A stretch of 64,000 nt of DNA, taken from assembly GCA_949318235.1 (NCBI GenBank), contig OX439129.1:6762228-6826227 (forward strand). The letters run 5' to 3'. The DNA comes from Ecdyonurus torrentis (Eukaryota; Arthropoda; Insecta; Ephemeroptera; Heptageniidae). Both the position numbers and the translations under genes were made by a program. The notes beneath the pieces are model-generated. The model was not told the origin of the DNA and ran no database searches. It saw nothing but the letters and a program-made list of their open reading frames with translations. Positions 12,547-25,977 of the stretch are shown one piece after another (position 1 is the first letter of the stretch; the number at the start of each line of letters is the position of its first letter).

Positions 12547-12899
12547 ATAATTCTTCACGTTTGCTAGTATTGAAATTCAAATTCTCTCTATCCTTTCCTA
12601 TTACTTTATTTTAATATATTATATTATAAATATATAATATTTTATTCGATATTATTATAAGAAAAATTCCCATCTATTTATAACATGCTTTTAGAATTAA
12701 AACATTAATGAAACCACAAACAGTTTTAATCCCCTTATACTAAAATTATTGTGGTTAATATATTCGCAAAGAAAATTATTAAATCCATATATTTTTGTGT
12801 CTATTTATAATCATAATAACCAAATATTCCCCATAGACACATGTCCGTTAGTTTTCAAAATAATATACCAAATAATTATTACTTTTATAAGTTAATTTA
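12547..12899. other. Non-coding AT-rich stretch
   Basis: No feature recognised. Confidence 0.5.
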
Positions 12900-13013
<114 letters not shown>

Positions 13014-13377
13014 TATAGCATTGAAAATGTTTAGATAAACATTAACACACAAAATATCTCAAATTCCTGTTGGTATATTCATATATTTGATTTAAATCAG
13101 AAAAATCAAAAACTATTTCATATAATACGTGAGAAATATATTTTACTATTCTATATTTTATTATAAATATAAAAAAAATTGTATATTATATAATATGGTT
13201 TGGTTTATTAAAATGTATTCAGAGTATGTATATTAAAAGATAGTTTGCTTGCTTGTATACAGCTAGGTAGAGGTATAGGTAACGTGTCTATTAAACTTTG
13301 CTTGGGGTTTGCTATACGGGATACCAAAGGGGACGTGAGATGTGTGCTAATATAGGGTCAAGGGTCATACGCAGATT

Positions 13378-13575
<198 letters not shown>

Positions 13576-13894
13576 CCCTTATGTTTTCAAATCGATTCCC
13601 TAAATCATAAAATAAGACATTTAACACTAAAAAATAACAGTTTATTTGAAAACTTCTTGTTTGCAATACGTAGCATATAAAAACATAGTGTAACGTATAT
13701 ATATATATATGAATAAATTTAACTTCTATTTTTTTTTATACAGTATATAGTATTTTATAAATTTAAGTTTAGGTTTTGAAAACCAATTTTCTATAAATAC
13801 CTATTGGTTTTAAAACAATACTATTTAATGGTAAAATTATTGAATACTTTTTAACCTGCGGAATTTATTGGTTTGAACTTTTTAACATGTTGAA

Positions 13895-13897
<3 letters not shown>

Positions 13898-13965
<68 letters not shown>
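13898..13965. repeat. (TC)n microsatellite
   Basis: About 68 bases of CT dinucleotides. Confidence 0.95.
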
Positions 13966-13968
<3 letters not shown>

Positions 13969-14671
13969 ATTTTGCTTAGTAATTTTTATCTGAGTTTTCA
14001 GAAAACAGAAATCAATAATAATATGATAAAAAATATTGTCTGGCGAAAAAAAAAAATCTAAAGTAATAAAGTGTCAACTGCAGAAAACAAAACTTCAAAG
14101 AAAAACGTAATAAAATATATAAATGAGAATATTCATATTAGTTTCAATAGTTACAGGCTATTAGGATATTTTATTTTGTAGCTGTCCTATACATTGTAAG
14201 TTCATATACCTATAATTATAATATTCATATAGTCTGAACAACGAACTAAAACTCAGGTACAAAAAAATTTAGTTTTAACATGCAGCCATGGTTATGCAAA
14301 ACAAAGAGAGGCAACACATCTTCCTCTTTTTTTCTTGGTTTGCAAAATTTGCATTTCATAATAAAATTTAAGAATGCACGTTTTCAAATGTTAATCATAA
14401 TAAAACGTTTCTGCAAGACTTCAATGTTCTAATTATTATATCTATACCTATTTATCTCATTTTTATGCATTGATGCACCGCCTGAAACTATACTTTTTGA
14501 ATGTGACAGCCTGACAGGTATTAAAGGTTAATTTATTGTTGACAATCATGGCTCTCAGGCAAAAAGGGTACTAAATGCTTGAGTAAGTTGATACACACCT
14601 TATTATACATTATATTTTGGACCATGTATTAAGCACCACAAACATGGAGACAAAGCGCAAGGATGTGCAAG
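13966..14671. other. Non-coding AT-rich stretch
   Basis: No gene or element boundary recognised. Confidence 0.5.
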
Positions 14672-14845
14672 GGGTCTATAGCTCAATGCAGCAATATTTA
14701 TGCATAATATCATAATTTATGCTATATCGTTTAGCGATTATATAACATAAATATATTGTAGTTAAGATCTTTAGTATAATTATTTATATTACTCCAAAAT
14801 AGCAACATTTGTGCTCTACAATATAGCAATTAAGTAATTTATTTT
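14672..14845 (+). repeat. GCATAA-type repeat (family G)
   Basis: Contains the family order ctcaatgcagcaa, tttatgcataatatcat, aatttatgctatat, aaaatagcaacatttgtgct and ctacaatatagcaa. The last two blocks are nearly identical to the 132-bp satellite unit. Single, untandemised copy. Confidence 0.65.
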
Positions 14846-15143
14846 GTGCGTACATGAAACTATGCATAAAACTTGAGAAATATGTATAAAAAATAATTCG
14901 AGGAAACTTTAAAATATTGCGAGAATTCATGGAAAACCAATAGTTATCAGAATATCCTAAAGTTTTGAATCTCAATTGCCGTACAATGGCTGTTCAGTCC
15001 TGCCAGTTATAATAAAGTTTGTTCATTTGTATACTCGTGAGAACGTTGTTCATACAAAACATAACTATGTAAAACTTTTTCTAAAATGTTTTCAACAATC
15101 ACGGCTACGTTTACAATTCACGCTTACGTAATAATATCGTGTA

Positions 15144-15455
15144 CACACTAAAATATAAGCTTGAAAATCTTGTACACAGTTTGTGGAATCAACGGTTATG
15201 ACGTGACTAAATGTTGATATTTCAACAATAAAAACGTTAGTGACGTCACAAGCGTTGATATTAAATAGAAAAATCGTATAGATTTGTAACTGCCAAGTTT
15301 AAAGTTTATTCCATTGTGATTCTAACGCTTGTGACGTCTTTTACGCTTTTATCGTTAGATTGTCAACGTTTAGTGACGTCATAAACCGTTGATTTTACAA
15401 TACTTAAAGCATTGCAAAACTGTGTACAAGATTTTCAACTTCTTTTTTTAGTGTG
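15144..15455. mobile_element. Foldback MITE (family I)
   Basis: The outer arms pair: cacactaaaatataagcttg with its inverted partner ending tttttagtgtg, then gaaaatcttgtacaca with tgtgtacaagattttc. Inner arms continue (tcaacggttatgacgt / acgtcataaaccgttga; caacaataaaaacgtta / taacgctt). TGACGTCA lies at 15241 and 15374, one in each half. About 312 bp, no gene. Confidence 0.7.
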
Positions 15456-16147
15456 CATGTTTTCTTTTTAATAAGTAAGAAATCTGCACAGCTAACAGAA
15501 GTGACTGAAAACACAATAATTATCTCTGTCTTGGGGCCTCATTTTAGAACTTCAGAAAGTTACTATTTCAAATTTGGTTCTTGATCATAATGACATCACA
15601 AAATCTTGAATTTCAAAAGCCTGAAGTATATTATAGTTCTGTGTTCAAAGCCACCCTGGTTTACTGTATACTTTTTCATACTTACTATTCTAATAATAGT
15701 TGTTCAGAAGAATCATATTTAATATTTAAATAAATTATTTTGTTTATTAAATTTCATTCTTGTTTAATTAAATAATATAAAATAAAATTTAATTATAATT
15801 TCAGTGACATATATATAAAAAGCAATCTCCGAGGAGGTAAACTTTTACTATGTAAGAAATAAACGTCGCTCTTTCAAATTAAACTTGCTTTACAATTCTA
15901 CTTTATTATTTTACTATTTTAATATTTCATCTTCACTATATTTATTAATATTTCTTTACTTCTAAACTATAATAATTATAAAAGTTCACAATTTCTTACA
16001 ACTTCTATAGGATGAAAGCTATAGTCAACATTTCTTACAAAATAATAGTACAGAAAATAGAAAACACGGGAAAAAAATCTACCTTATAACAACTACAGTG
16101 TTTGGGTCCAACACCATTTTAGATAAACTCAAACCGATCACGAACAC
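15456..16147. other. Non-coding AT-rich stretch
   Basis: Nothing recognised. Confidence 0.5.
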
Positions 16148-16472
16148 TTAAAGCCATAGACCATGACATAAAACAACATGTGCTTTTTAATGAATGAACA
16201 CGAAATGGGATCTTCAAAACTGATGACAATTTTTATCAGAATGTTAATTAAGCTCTACGAGAGAGCGTGAAAATACTGTTTTAAGTATATGCAATTAGCG
16301 TATGACTATTCATGTTTCTGACGTCAGAAACATGCAAAAATTAGTAAGAAAGGTTGTGCAGGTTGCATAAATCGAAATTTTCTGATCACTGCTATTGAGC
16401 TACAGTTGCGTTTTGAGACAAACTAATGTAAGTAACATCAAGTGTTTTGTGATATAAATGATTATGTTTTAT
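16148..16472 (-). mobile_element. Family B element (copy 3), right end lost
   Basis: Starts TTAAAGCCATAGACCATG and keeps the palindrome ttctgacgtcagaa (TGACGTCA at 16319), the ttgtgcaggttgcat block and the gatataaatgattatgtttt end. It breaks off before the expected ggtctat terminus. Confidence 0.75.
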
Positions 16473-18819
16473 TTAATATTCTCTCAAACACGAACATTTC
16501 AAACTTTTTGCAAGTTCGAACACATTACGAACTGTTCGATCAAACTGTTTGTTAGTGTTTAAATATATCTATGCTGTTTAAACAAATATTCTTAAAATTA
16601 ACAACCTCTTTTGTTTTAATTTTTTTATTTATACAGTATATTTTTTATAAATATTTATTAGAAATGGTTGAAAATCCATTTATTTTATACACTAATGTGC
16701 CAAATTTAATTATTAATTAAATAATTAATTTCACTTTTAATACCTAAAATGTATTTGCAATAGTGTTCGATTCAGTGTTCAAAATTTCAAACACTCAAAA
16801 CTCAAAACCAGTGTTCGTTGGACACACTCTACCTGTTTTTTTTAAATAGATGAAATTTATAAAGCTGTACTATATTTTGTACAATAGGGTACCGGTGATA
16901 CAAAAAAGCAATGAAAGAGATAATTTAAATTTGTTTTTTTAATCTATCATTTTTTTTTCTTTCGTTCCTCATTTTATTTTAAATGTAACGTTTCTATTTA
17001 TTTTCACCATAATGTGCTACGTGAAAATTCAATGCTTTGCAGTGAAAAATTCATAATTTTGGTTACGTTAAAAATATTGCACCAAATGAATAGGCTATTA
17101 TAGAAAAAGCTATAGTAACAAACATTTTTACTTTTATTACCTGAAAAAAAAATTCTGGCACTCATATTAAAATAAAATATGCCCTACATTTAGTTAACAC
17201 TAATATTATTTTTTATTTAAATTAAATTTTAACTGTAGATTTCAATTCCATTACAAATAATATATATTTATTTAAATATTTTTACTCTGATTTTAATCAG
17301 CTATTTTTTTTTAAATGAATAAATAAATGAATAATTTTTACGCTATATAAAAATGTATTTTTAATTTTATTTTTAGTAACATATGTATAATATTATGTAA
17401 AACAAAATGTGAAGCGTGTATTAACATGTTTTTACATATATATGCCAGCACATGCCCAGCATATAAAAATATATTGTGTACTATTTAATTTTTATAATTA
17501 TTTAAAAATATATTTATTCTATAAATGATTATTTAATAATATTTAATGTATGAAAAATAAGAGTTGTTCCAACTGTGAACAAATTTGAGGGAAAAAAAAA
17601 AAAAAAGCTTAAAAATTTTCCCTATGCATTGCAATTATTTTTAAATTGTTAAATTAATATATTATTTGTTAATTTAATATATTATTCCAATAGAATCATC
17701 AAAAAAAATGCTTGAAGTGTTACAACAATTTTATATAAACTTATTCTAAAATTATGAAAATGATTAAAGCCAAAAGCTTTGAAAACAAATTTATTCCTTA
17801 AAAATTTAGCAATACAAAACATAAAATATTTGAAGTAAAAATATTTATTTATATTTTTGATACAAAATATTTTAAAAATATACATACAGAAATGTTTTAT
17901 TGCTCTTCTATTAGTCAAGCTTAGGTTGAATAGAAAATAAATAGAAAAAAAAAGTTTAAACTTTTTTCATTAAAAATAATTTATATCTTATAAATTTATG
18001 TTATAAATTTAACTTCAATAGTTTTAAAATATTGTGTACTATAAACTTTTTTGTAAAGTTTTTAGGCAAGTCATTTGTTAATGTAACATTTCTGATAAAT
18101 GTCACGAGTTTCAGAGCATAAAGAAATAATAGATATGACACTTTCTTTCCATTTTTTTTTTGTATTCCTTAAAAAAAATAATAATAAAAAAAATATATAT
18201 TTTTTTTGTTTGCCTATATTCATCACTGAAATTTTTTCAATTTTTTTTTTTTTTAGAAATATTATTGTGCAACGTAAAATAAAAATAAAAATTAATAATG
18301 TCCTAGAAGCCGGATTTTTTTGGGGAAAATTATGATAACGCCTGCAAGTTTGATAGCTAGGCTTTTTGCTTCACAATAAAAATAATATAATACTGGTACT
18401 TCATTGCTAAATTAAGCTTTGAAATAATATTTAAGTAAAGTGACAATAGGTTGTAATGCAGGTAAATAACTTACCATTTTTGCAGGTGCAGTCGCTATTT
18501 TCACCTAAAAATCCGGTCTCTAAATTTCTTAGTTTTAATAAAAAATTTGAAAAGAAGGGATAGGAATAAACTAGTAAAGGACTATAGAAAATATGTATGA
18601 TATACACACAAAATGTATTCAATACATTTTTTTTTTATGTTTTTTTATGATTATTATTTATTTTTTTAGACTATCAGAGATGTAATTTGTTGTTATAGAA
18701 TCAAAGTTGGTATTGGTAAATCAAATGATAGTCTCTCTAGGGTACGAGGCTTATATACGTGTAGAATATTCATGTAAGCTAAACAGCTGGGTATGAGATG
18801 AAGTATCAATAGTGGTGCC
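16473..18819. other. AT-rich gene desert
   Basis: About 2.3 kb without a recognisable gene or element. Short open frames (17682-17918 minus, 18099-18335 plus) are rich in Phe, Lys, Ile and Asn, as expected from AT-rich noise. A short inverted pair around 18669-18735 (agactatcagag / gatagtctctc) is present. Confidence 0.45.
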
Positions 18820-18915
18820 TCATACAGTTGCTGATATATAAATATGCATGACCGCTCTCACAGCTCGGTACAACCAAAGCAAAAAGAAACTTATGTAATT
18901 CACTGGACATTAACA
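18820..18915 (+). promoter_or_regulatory. Possible TATA promoter with short 5' exon
   Basis: A TATA-like word tatataaata (18835-18844) is followed, at the usual 25-30 bp, by a less AT-biased stretch (ccgctctcacagctcggt) and then by a donor-like aacaGTAAGT at 18912-18921. This would make a first exon of roughly 50 bases ending at 18915. No downstream coding exon was identified, so this is only a pattern match. Confidence 0.25.
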
Positions 18916-20045
18916 GTAAGTCACTTTATAATTGTGTTTAAATTAAATAAATATGCATAGTTAGCGTTTTTTAAGGTGGTGAAAAATCAGCTACTGCGCG
19001 ATTTGACTCAAAAATTGCAAAAAGAGAAAACATCTAAAAAGTTGCACAATAATAAATAAATTATAGGATTAATTGAAGTTGATAAATATGTTGCTAAAAA
19101 TAGGCTAGCAAAATGATTTCGTATTTATTTTTGTCCGTGTATGACATGGCTCATGTAAAAAAAAAAGAAAAAAAAAGTTGAGATGAGAAATTTCTGTTTA
19201 AATTTTATCCCTACGCGTTGGGTACTTTTTTTAAAAATTCACCAAAAGTTTGAATTCTTTGTATTTGGTCAAAGATGTGATAAAAAATGAACAATATTTA
19301 CGAAAACAAGTTTATGTCAAGTAATTGTTATTTCTTTGGTTCCTTCTACAATAAATCTATATGTATTATATATACGTTAGTTTTTGCATACAGTATCTTA
19401 TTGCTAGGAAAATAACTTAAGTAATAAAATGTTGTAATAATTTTGCCAAGACTTTTACATATTATATGATTTATTAGCTGTCAAGATTAAAGATACCTAC
19501 TGTATATTATATAAAATTTGTGTTAAAGAATTTGTAGAAAGTATTCGACGTTATAGTGACACATTTTTACCCCAAGCTGTGAATATGACCGAGATGCAAA
19601 AATATCACGCAGATGATTTAATTATATGGCGAAAATATAAAAGATTACAAATATTATTGAACATTTTATTTCACATAAAATTATCAAAATTCATCGAATC
19701 ACTCAAATGAAGAAAAATAGTTAGTATACAATATTCGACGAGAGAAAAAGGAAAAACTCATATGAAAATTTAAAATTTCAGGTTATTTGATTTATATAAT
19801 CTTTAAGGTGACTATTTATATAATTTGCTATTATGATCAATAAAGAAACTGAAGCTACAGATCATTGTAATCCCTCTTACTTGAAAGGATTTGTACTGGC
19901 CTACCCCGAAAGGGATTATGGCGTCATGATACTTTAATAGATTTATAATAATTGGATTAACAGTCACATTATGTATGTGTTTGGTGTGCATATGCTGTAC
20001 TGTTCTTCCATCACTCTATTTATAAATTATATGTGTTTAAGAGTG
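18916..20045. other. Non-coding AT-rich stretch
   Basis: No gene seen on either strand. Confidence 0.5.
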
Positions 20046-20207
20046 TAAAGGCCGACGCAGCCGTCAGTCGGTCTTTTTGCGACAAGGACCGTTAGAGTGC
20101 GCTAGAGTTAGGATTGGTCTAACTTTTTGCGCTAAGCCAATCAGGAGCCAGCGATAGTTGTCGCACGGTTATCGCTCAAGCAGCGATTGACGGCTGCTTC
20201 GGCCTTA
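20046..20207. mobile_element. GC-richer MITE with 25-bp inverted repeats (family J)
   Basis: About 160 bp. The left arm taaaggccgacgcagccgtc(agtcg) pairs with the right arm (cgatt)gacggctgcttcggcctta with few mismatches; TA sits at both edges. The interior also pairs in part (ttagagtgcgctagagttag / gcgctaagccaat). It is much richer in GC than its surroundings, so it arrived from elsewhere. Confidence 0.75.
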
Positions 20208-20848
20208 ACAAATTAAAAAATATTATATTGACTGTGTGAACGTGGACTCCATTGCCATGAAGTACAAAATACAATTTTGTTTTACTGTGCATTTATCAGC
20301 TTTCTTTTTTTTTTTTTTTTTTTTTTGTCATTTGTTTTATACTTAAAAAGAAACAAATTCAAAAATTCCAAATTTATTTGTATTGAAATTATAAACGTAA
20401 TTATTTATAATTATACTTTCAACTATATCTTTGTATCCCCCTCCACCTCCATTGAATGTAGATTTATTTATCATAGCTTTGTAATTAATTTTCTGAATAC
20501 TTAAACATTTACACTATTTTTTCACCTGAACCCCGTAGGTATAATTGAAATAGATTTATAAATGAATTGTTTCACGTTACAAACATATGAAAGTATGATA
20601 TGTGTTGTGTTTGTGTGTAAACAACAATATTACGAGTACAGCAATGTGTAAGTCAATAAATTATTATTATTATTTGGATTGTTTGATACACGATATTTAC
20701 TAACCTAAAAGTGAGTATTAATATTTCAAGTGTACAGGAGAAATGGTTTTTATTAGTATGACGTCAGCATAAATACTTTTTAATTATAAACTCCATGCTT
20801 TGTAATGTAATTTTAAATAAACAAATATTTAATCAATTATAACAATTA
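20208..20848. other. Non-coding AT-rich stretch
   Basis: One TGACGTCA at 20759 outside any element I can delimit. Otherwise nothing recognised. Confidence 0.5.
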
Positions 20849-21080
20849 AAGGAGTAGGTGATTGGCTGATATCTCACAAACTGAATGTCGCGAAACATAA
20901 CATAAAAAAAACACACGATGAAATGTTACTTAAAGTAAAAAATAATTTTTTTTTTTTAATGTCAAACATATGCAAAAACGATCAAATATTAAAATTGTTC
21001 CACTTAAAAGATAACATGTAAATGTGAAATTTTAAATTTTAGTGCCAAGTCAGAAAAAAAAAAAAAAAAAAAAAAAAAAA
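20849..21080 (+). mobile_element. Family A element, left part only
   Basis: Left end ttaaaggagtaggtgattgg, then ctgatatctcacaaact, aaatgttacttaaa, acgatcaaatatt and aaagataacatgtaaatgtg in the family order. It stops at a poly(A) run (21055-21081). The right terminus is missing. Confidence 0.65.
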
Positions 21081-22083
21081 CTTTTACTCATTGGAACAGG
21101 AAAGTAAAACTCTAAATATTTAAAATTTTAGGCGGTTGTTTCAAATGACGAAATTGAAATTTTAAAATGCCGTTACTCCGATGGAGCCTTGCGTTAATTA
21201 TATTAATGTCTCTTCTATATCTGATGGTAGCAGTCCCTTTTCTACAAAGTTTCGACCTTAAATTTTCACATGATATAAAAATAGCAGAGCTAACATTTTG
21301 TACTTTAGCTTCAGATATATATATATATGAGATATAATTACAAATCCTTGAGTATTATTTAAAATCATATTTGAAATTTTTGAAGAAAACGCTAAAAAGA
21401 GTGTGTTTCAAATTTTATAGAAGCTTTTAAATTTAGTAAAACTCGTATAGCTTTTTAGGTTGTTTTTAATCAATGATTTTAGAAAAGTATGATAATATTT
21501 CATTTGATATTTTGATGGATTAATTGACAATATGTTGGATTGCGTTAGAAAATCATACAGGTAGCGTGAAAAAATGCGGGAGATTTCTAATTGTCTATCT
21601 TTTTACAGTGCAGTATTATTATCACTTTTTTCTTCCTTTTTTTATTCTTCCTTTTTTTTCTTCGCTTTTTTTCTTCCCTTTTTTTCTTCCCTTTTTTTTT
21701 TTTTTTTTTTTTTGTTATAGTTCTCTTGTATCTACGAACGTTAGAAATGAAAATTAAGCAGACAATGGTTATTCAGTTATGCAATAATAAAAATTAGAAT
21801 TTGTCATCAACAGTAACTTTTATTTTAAAAAACTGCATAATGATGCATAAAAGTTGCATTTTCAACGTAACAGTTGACAATAATCATAATAATCGTTGAT
21901 ATTTTGTGCAACACAAAGCCAGCAAGCAAGCAAGCAAGGATTAAATTCCTTCAACTTATTTTGTCTTGCTACACAACGCCTACTGCAGTAAAAATTTACA
22001 ATGGAGAAAACCTCAACGTTTAAAGTATAAATAAAAAAACGAAAAGCTTAAGTTGAAAGCTTTTAATGCATTTTTTTTATATG

Positions 22084-22117
<34 letters not shown>

Positions 22118-23276
22118 TTAAACAGCAATTTACATTTTATTAAAGTTGAAGTATTTTATTTTTCAATTATTTCTTGAAAGCATTATTTTCATTCCTTTTT
22201 TTTTTTTTTATTATAATTTTTTTTCTATAAAATGTAAAGATCTTTGTTAAAATTATTATTATAAAATACACTGAATTATGTATAAAAAAAACACTCTGCA
22301 ATTATTTCCATTAATTAGATTAAGTAATTAATATTTTTTTTTACGGTATGTTTATTTTTAAAGTTGAATTATCAATGAATGAATAAAACACAACAATGGA
22401 ATGCTATACAGTAAACCAACATACATATTTTTTTCATATATATTAAGTAATCAGAATACAGTGCGGTTTTGTTTTTAATATATCTCAAAATTAATTCCAT
22501 AACTTTGTTTTACTCTCAATTAAAGTCCCTATATATACCAAGTATTTTGAACCAATTATTTCTGCGTATATTTTTGAAAACCTCACTAAAATAACATGCA
22601 TTTAAATAGTATAATCGTGACCTCTCAACAATGACAACAAATCATAGAAATTTCTTATGAGGCTGAAATACTGTACTTGGTACTTTCTAGAGTACTTTAC
22701 ACTGAATTATTTGGATTATATGATTTAAAATACGAGCTGCTACCTGAACTGCTATATTATTGTCCCCACTGATGAGCACAAACTCGCCCACAAATCAATG
22801 GGGTATCAATGTGATCAGATAATCATATTATTTTTTTCTTTATTATTCTGATAGTATGTAAAGTAAATAAAAATTGTAAACATTTTTATAAAATCGTTCA
22901 AATAGTGGATTCATCAAAGTTATTAAATGTTAACGAATATAATTTGTTACCAGTCTAAAACTAAAATCATATGTATAGCTGGAAGTCAAAATGCTGTAAT
23001 TGCTACGTTTTTAACGTTGAAATCATATAACATATCGTACATATACGTTTGCCTAACATAGATAAGAGAAGTTCTATATTTCCCGTACGTGATTTCAAGT
23101 AAATACAGGAGCACCTATTTTTTTTACTAATACTTCAGTCGCTTTATTTTAATCCTAATTTCAACTTATTCCCATCTCCAGGACATTATTTCATTCCTGA
23201 CACTAATCAGTGACCAAGCCAAGCAGTAAAAAGCCTAGTTTGTATTGTTCCTGCCACGTTTAAGACTACCATTCCA
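21081..23276. other. AT-rich gene desert with long homopolymers
   Basis: Poly(T)/TTTC tracts at 21634-21714, a short (CAAG)n run near 21920, and poly(A) at 22084-22116. No gene recognised. Confidence 0.5.
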
Positions 23277-23682
23277 TTAAAGCCCTTGTCAACTTTTTTT
23301 TTCATCATTTAGAATACTAGATTGATAATTACCATATCTTAATATCTATGAATTAGACACCATCACGTTGATTTTTTATTTATTTTTGTTTATTTTCCTT
23401 TTTGCGGTTATATCACGTATCTGAGGTCACAATGTACAATCACAGTCACCGCCTGGTCACGTGATGAATTTAAGCCCCTCCTTCAAGTTCTTTACCCCTA
23501 TCATGGCCCCATCGGTACATTGTGACGTCAGATACGTGATATAACCGCAAAAAGAAAAATAAACGAAAATAAATACAAAATCAACGTGATGGTGTCTAAT
23601 TCATGGATATTAAGATTAAGGTATGGTAATTATCAGTCTAGTATTCTAAATGATAAAAAAAGTAAGTTGACAAGGGCTTTAA
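23277..23682. mobile_element. Foldback element with about 165-bp arms (family K)
   Basis: Begins TTAAAGCCCTTGTCAACTT and ends AGTTGACAAGGGCTTTAA; the arms pair for about 165 bp (for example tagacaccatcacgttga / tcaacgtgatggtgtcta and gcggttatatcacgtatctg / cagatacgtgatataaccgc). The unpaired centre is about 75 bp. TTAA at both edges. High arm identity suggests recent amplification or arm-to-arm repair. Confidence 0.85.
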
Positions 23683-24284
23683 GTCTAGTTATCAATAATT
23701 AGAATTATGTATACCTGAAATGACAAAATAAATAAAATAAATAATAAAAACTACTTACGTACTCTAAAATTTTTCGGTATCGTTTCAAGCAAGTGAAAAC
23801 ATCTTCTGAAACAAAAAGACCAAAACATTGAATTAACGGTAGAATACAGTGATTATTTGGGCTAATTATCATATTATTTTGTAATTTTTTTTGTTTATAA
23901 TCTTAAATCAAGAAGACGATGTATTGTTTTTAAATATAGATTGCCTATGTGAGTCAGTCAGTTATTATTTTATTTAGTAATTTGTTTAATAATAAAAAAA
24001 ATTTTAAATGTATTGCTTATATTGATATCAAAGTAATGTATAATGAATACGTTAAATTTAATTCAACAAAATGATAGTCAAAATCGATCATAGCGCACAA
24101 AATCTATCATTTGCCATGCTTAAAAATTCATAACTTTTTTTTTCACCAAATAAATATTACAAAATTCATTCAAAATATCTTTCAACTTTATATAAATCCA
24201 TTGCTCAAATTTTGTATTGTTATTTATTTTTAGGCCCTGAACCCTACCTTTAAAAGAAAATCTGTACGAAAAAAAATCGCAATA
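23683..24284. other. Non-coding AT-rich stretch
   Basis: Nothing recognised. Confidence 0.5.
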
Positions 24285-25398
24285 ATTATGCTAGTTCAAC
24301 GCAGTAAAATTTATGCTTAACATCATAGTTTATGCTATATATTGTACATTGATTATACATTATACTACATAACATAATAGTTAACATGTTCAGCATAATT
24401 ACTTATGTTATTACAAAATATCCACATTTGTGCTCTACAATATAGCAAGTGTTCAATGTAGCAACATAATGTATGCTGTATTGTACAGTGATTATACTAC
24501 ATAACATAATAGTTAACATGTTCAGCATAATTACTTATCTTATTACAAAATAACAACATTTGTGCTCTACAATATAGCAAGTGTTCAATGTAGCAACATA
24601 ATGTATGCTATATTGTACAGTGATTATACTACATAGCATAATAGTTAACATGTTCAGCATAATTATACTTATGTTATTTCAAAATAACAACATTTGTGCT
24701 CTACAATATAGCAAGTGTTCAATGTAGCAACATAATGTATGCTATATTGTACAGTGATTATACTACATAGCATAATAGTTAACATGTTCAGCATAATTAC
24801 TTATGTTATTACAAAATAACAACATTTGTGCTCTACAATATAGCAAGTGTTCAATGTAGCAACATAATGTATGCTATATTGTACAGTGATTATACTACAT
24901 AACATAATAGTTAACATGTTCAGCATAATTACTTATGTTATTACAAAATATCCACATTTGTGCTCTACAATATAGCAAGTGTTCAATGTATCAACATAAT
25001 GTATGCTATATTGTACAGTGATTATACTACATAGCATAATAGTTAACATGTTCAGCATAATTACTTATGTTATTACAAAATAACAACATTTGTGCTCTAC
25101 AATATAGCAAGTGTTCAATGTAGCAACATAATGTATGCTATATTGTACAGTGATTATACTACATAACATAATAGTTAACATGTTCAGCATAATTACTTAT
25201 GTTATTACAAAATATCCACATTTGTGCTCTACAATATAGCAAGTGTTCAATGTATCAACATAATGTATGCTATATTGTACAGTGATTATACTACATAGCA
25301 TAATAGTTAACATGTTCAGCATAATTACTTATGTTATTACAAAATAACAACATTTGTGCTCTACAACGGAACAAATATTCAATGCATCATAAATCACG
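24285..25398 (+). repeat. 132-bp satellite array, about 8 units
   Basis: The word cagcataatt recurs at 24391, 24524, 24655, 24789, 24921, 25053, 25185 and 25317: spacings 133, 131, 134, then 132 four times. Each unit reads gttcagcataattacttatg, caaaataacaacatttgtgc, tctacaatatagcaagtgtt, caatgtagcaacataatgta, tgctatattgtacagtgatt, atactacatagcataatagt. The first and last units are degenerate. In the right half, units with tccacatttg + gtatcaac alternate with units carrying aacaacatttg + gtagcaac, a 264-bp higher-order unit. Confidence 0.95.
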
Positions 25399-25730
25399 TA
25401 ATTTTTTTCTCTGTGTAGAAAAAGAAAAAGAAAAAGGATTTATATAATACAAAGTTAATTTTCTAGTTTGTGCAATGACAAATAAAGTGATTGTAAACCA
25501 AATGTAATTACGTCGTATGTAAGGTGTGATTTGTGGTTCAAGTGCAGCTCAAGTGCACTTCTGTAGAGACACAATACAAGTGCTTGCACTAACTTGACAC
25601 AATGTTGCCGAGATAAGGTACCGGCTTTACAAATGCATTTGCTATCACAACGTCACACCATGTCCATGTTAATTACACAAAAGATTAATTAATTACACTG
25701 GAAAACTTTGAAACCATTTCTTTATTTTTA
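25399..25730. other. Non-coding stretch
   Basis: Contains a small inverted or direct cluster of caagtgca / caagtgct words (25538-25600). No gene. Confidence 0.45.
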
Positions 25731-25977
25731 TTAAAGTCACAGAACAAAAAAAATTGTCTAATATCCTAACATACCTAAATATCAACGTCGATTTCGACAG
25801 AGTTATTTATTTATTTTTAATTAACAAAATGGCAGATGCGGTTTTATGACGTCACAGTTCACTGGTTCACGCACGTGAAAACAAGTGAGCTGTGCTGTGA
25901 CTTTATAAAACCAAATCTACTATTTCGTGTATGGTAAATAAACTAGAAAGGTGTTGTACGCCTTTAAAACGTGAACA
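25731..25977. mobile_element. Family C foldback element (diverged copy)
   Basis: Left end TTAAAGTCACAGAACA; right end GTTGTACGCCTTTAA. Contains the family blocks taatatcctaacatacctaa, atatcaacgtcgattt, gcggttttatgacgtcacag (TGACGTCA at 25847) and gtgagctgtg. Closest relatives are at 45879-46192 and 51122-51429. The right arm is shorter than in those copies. Confidence 0.7.

Noticed and set aside
24285..25398. CRISPR or rDNA spacer reading of the 132-bp repeats
   Set aside because: Head-to-tail satellite with no spacers, no rRNA, and dispersed single-unit relatives.
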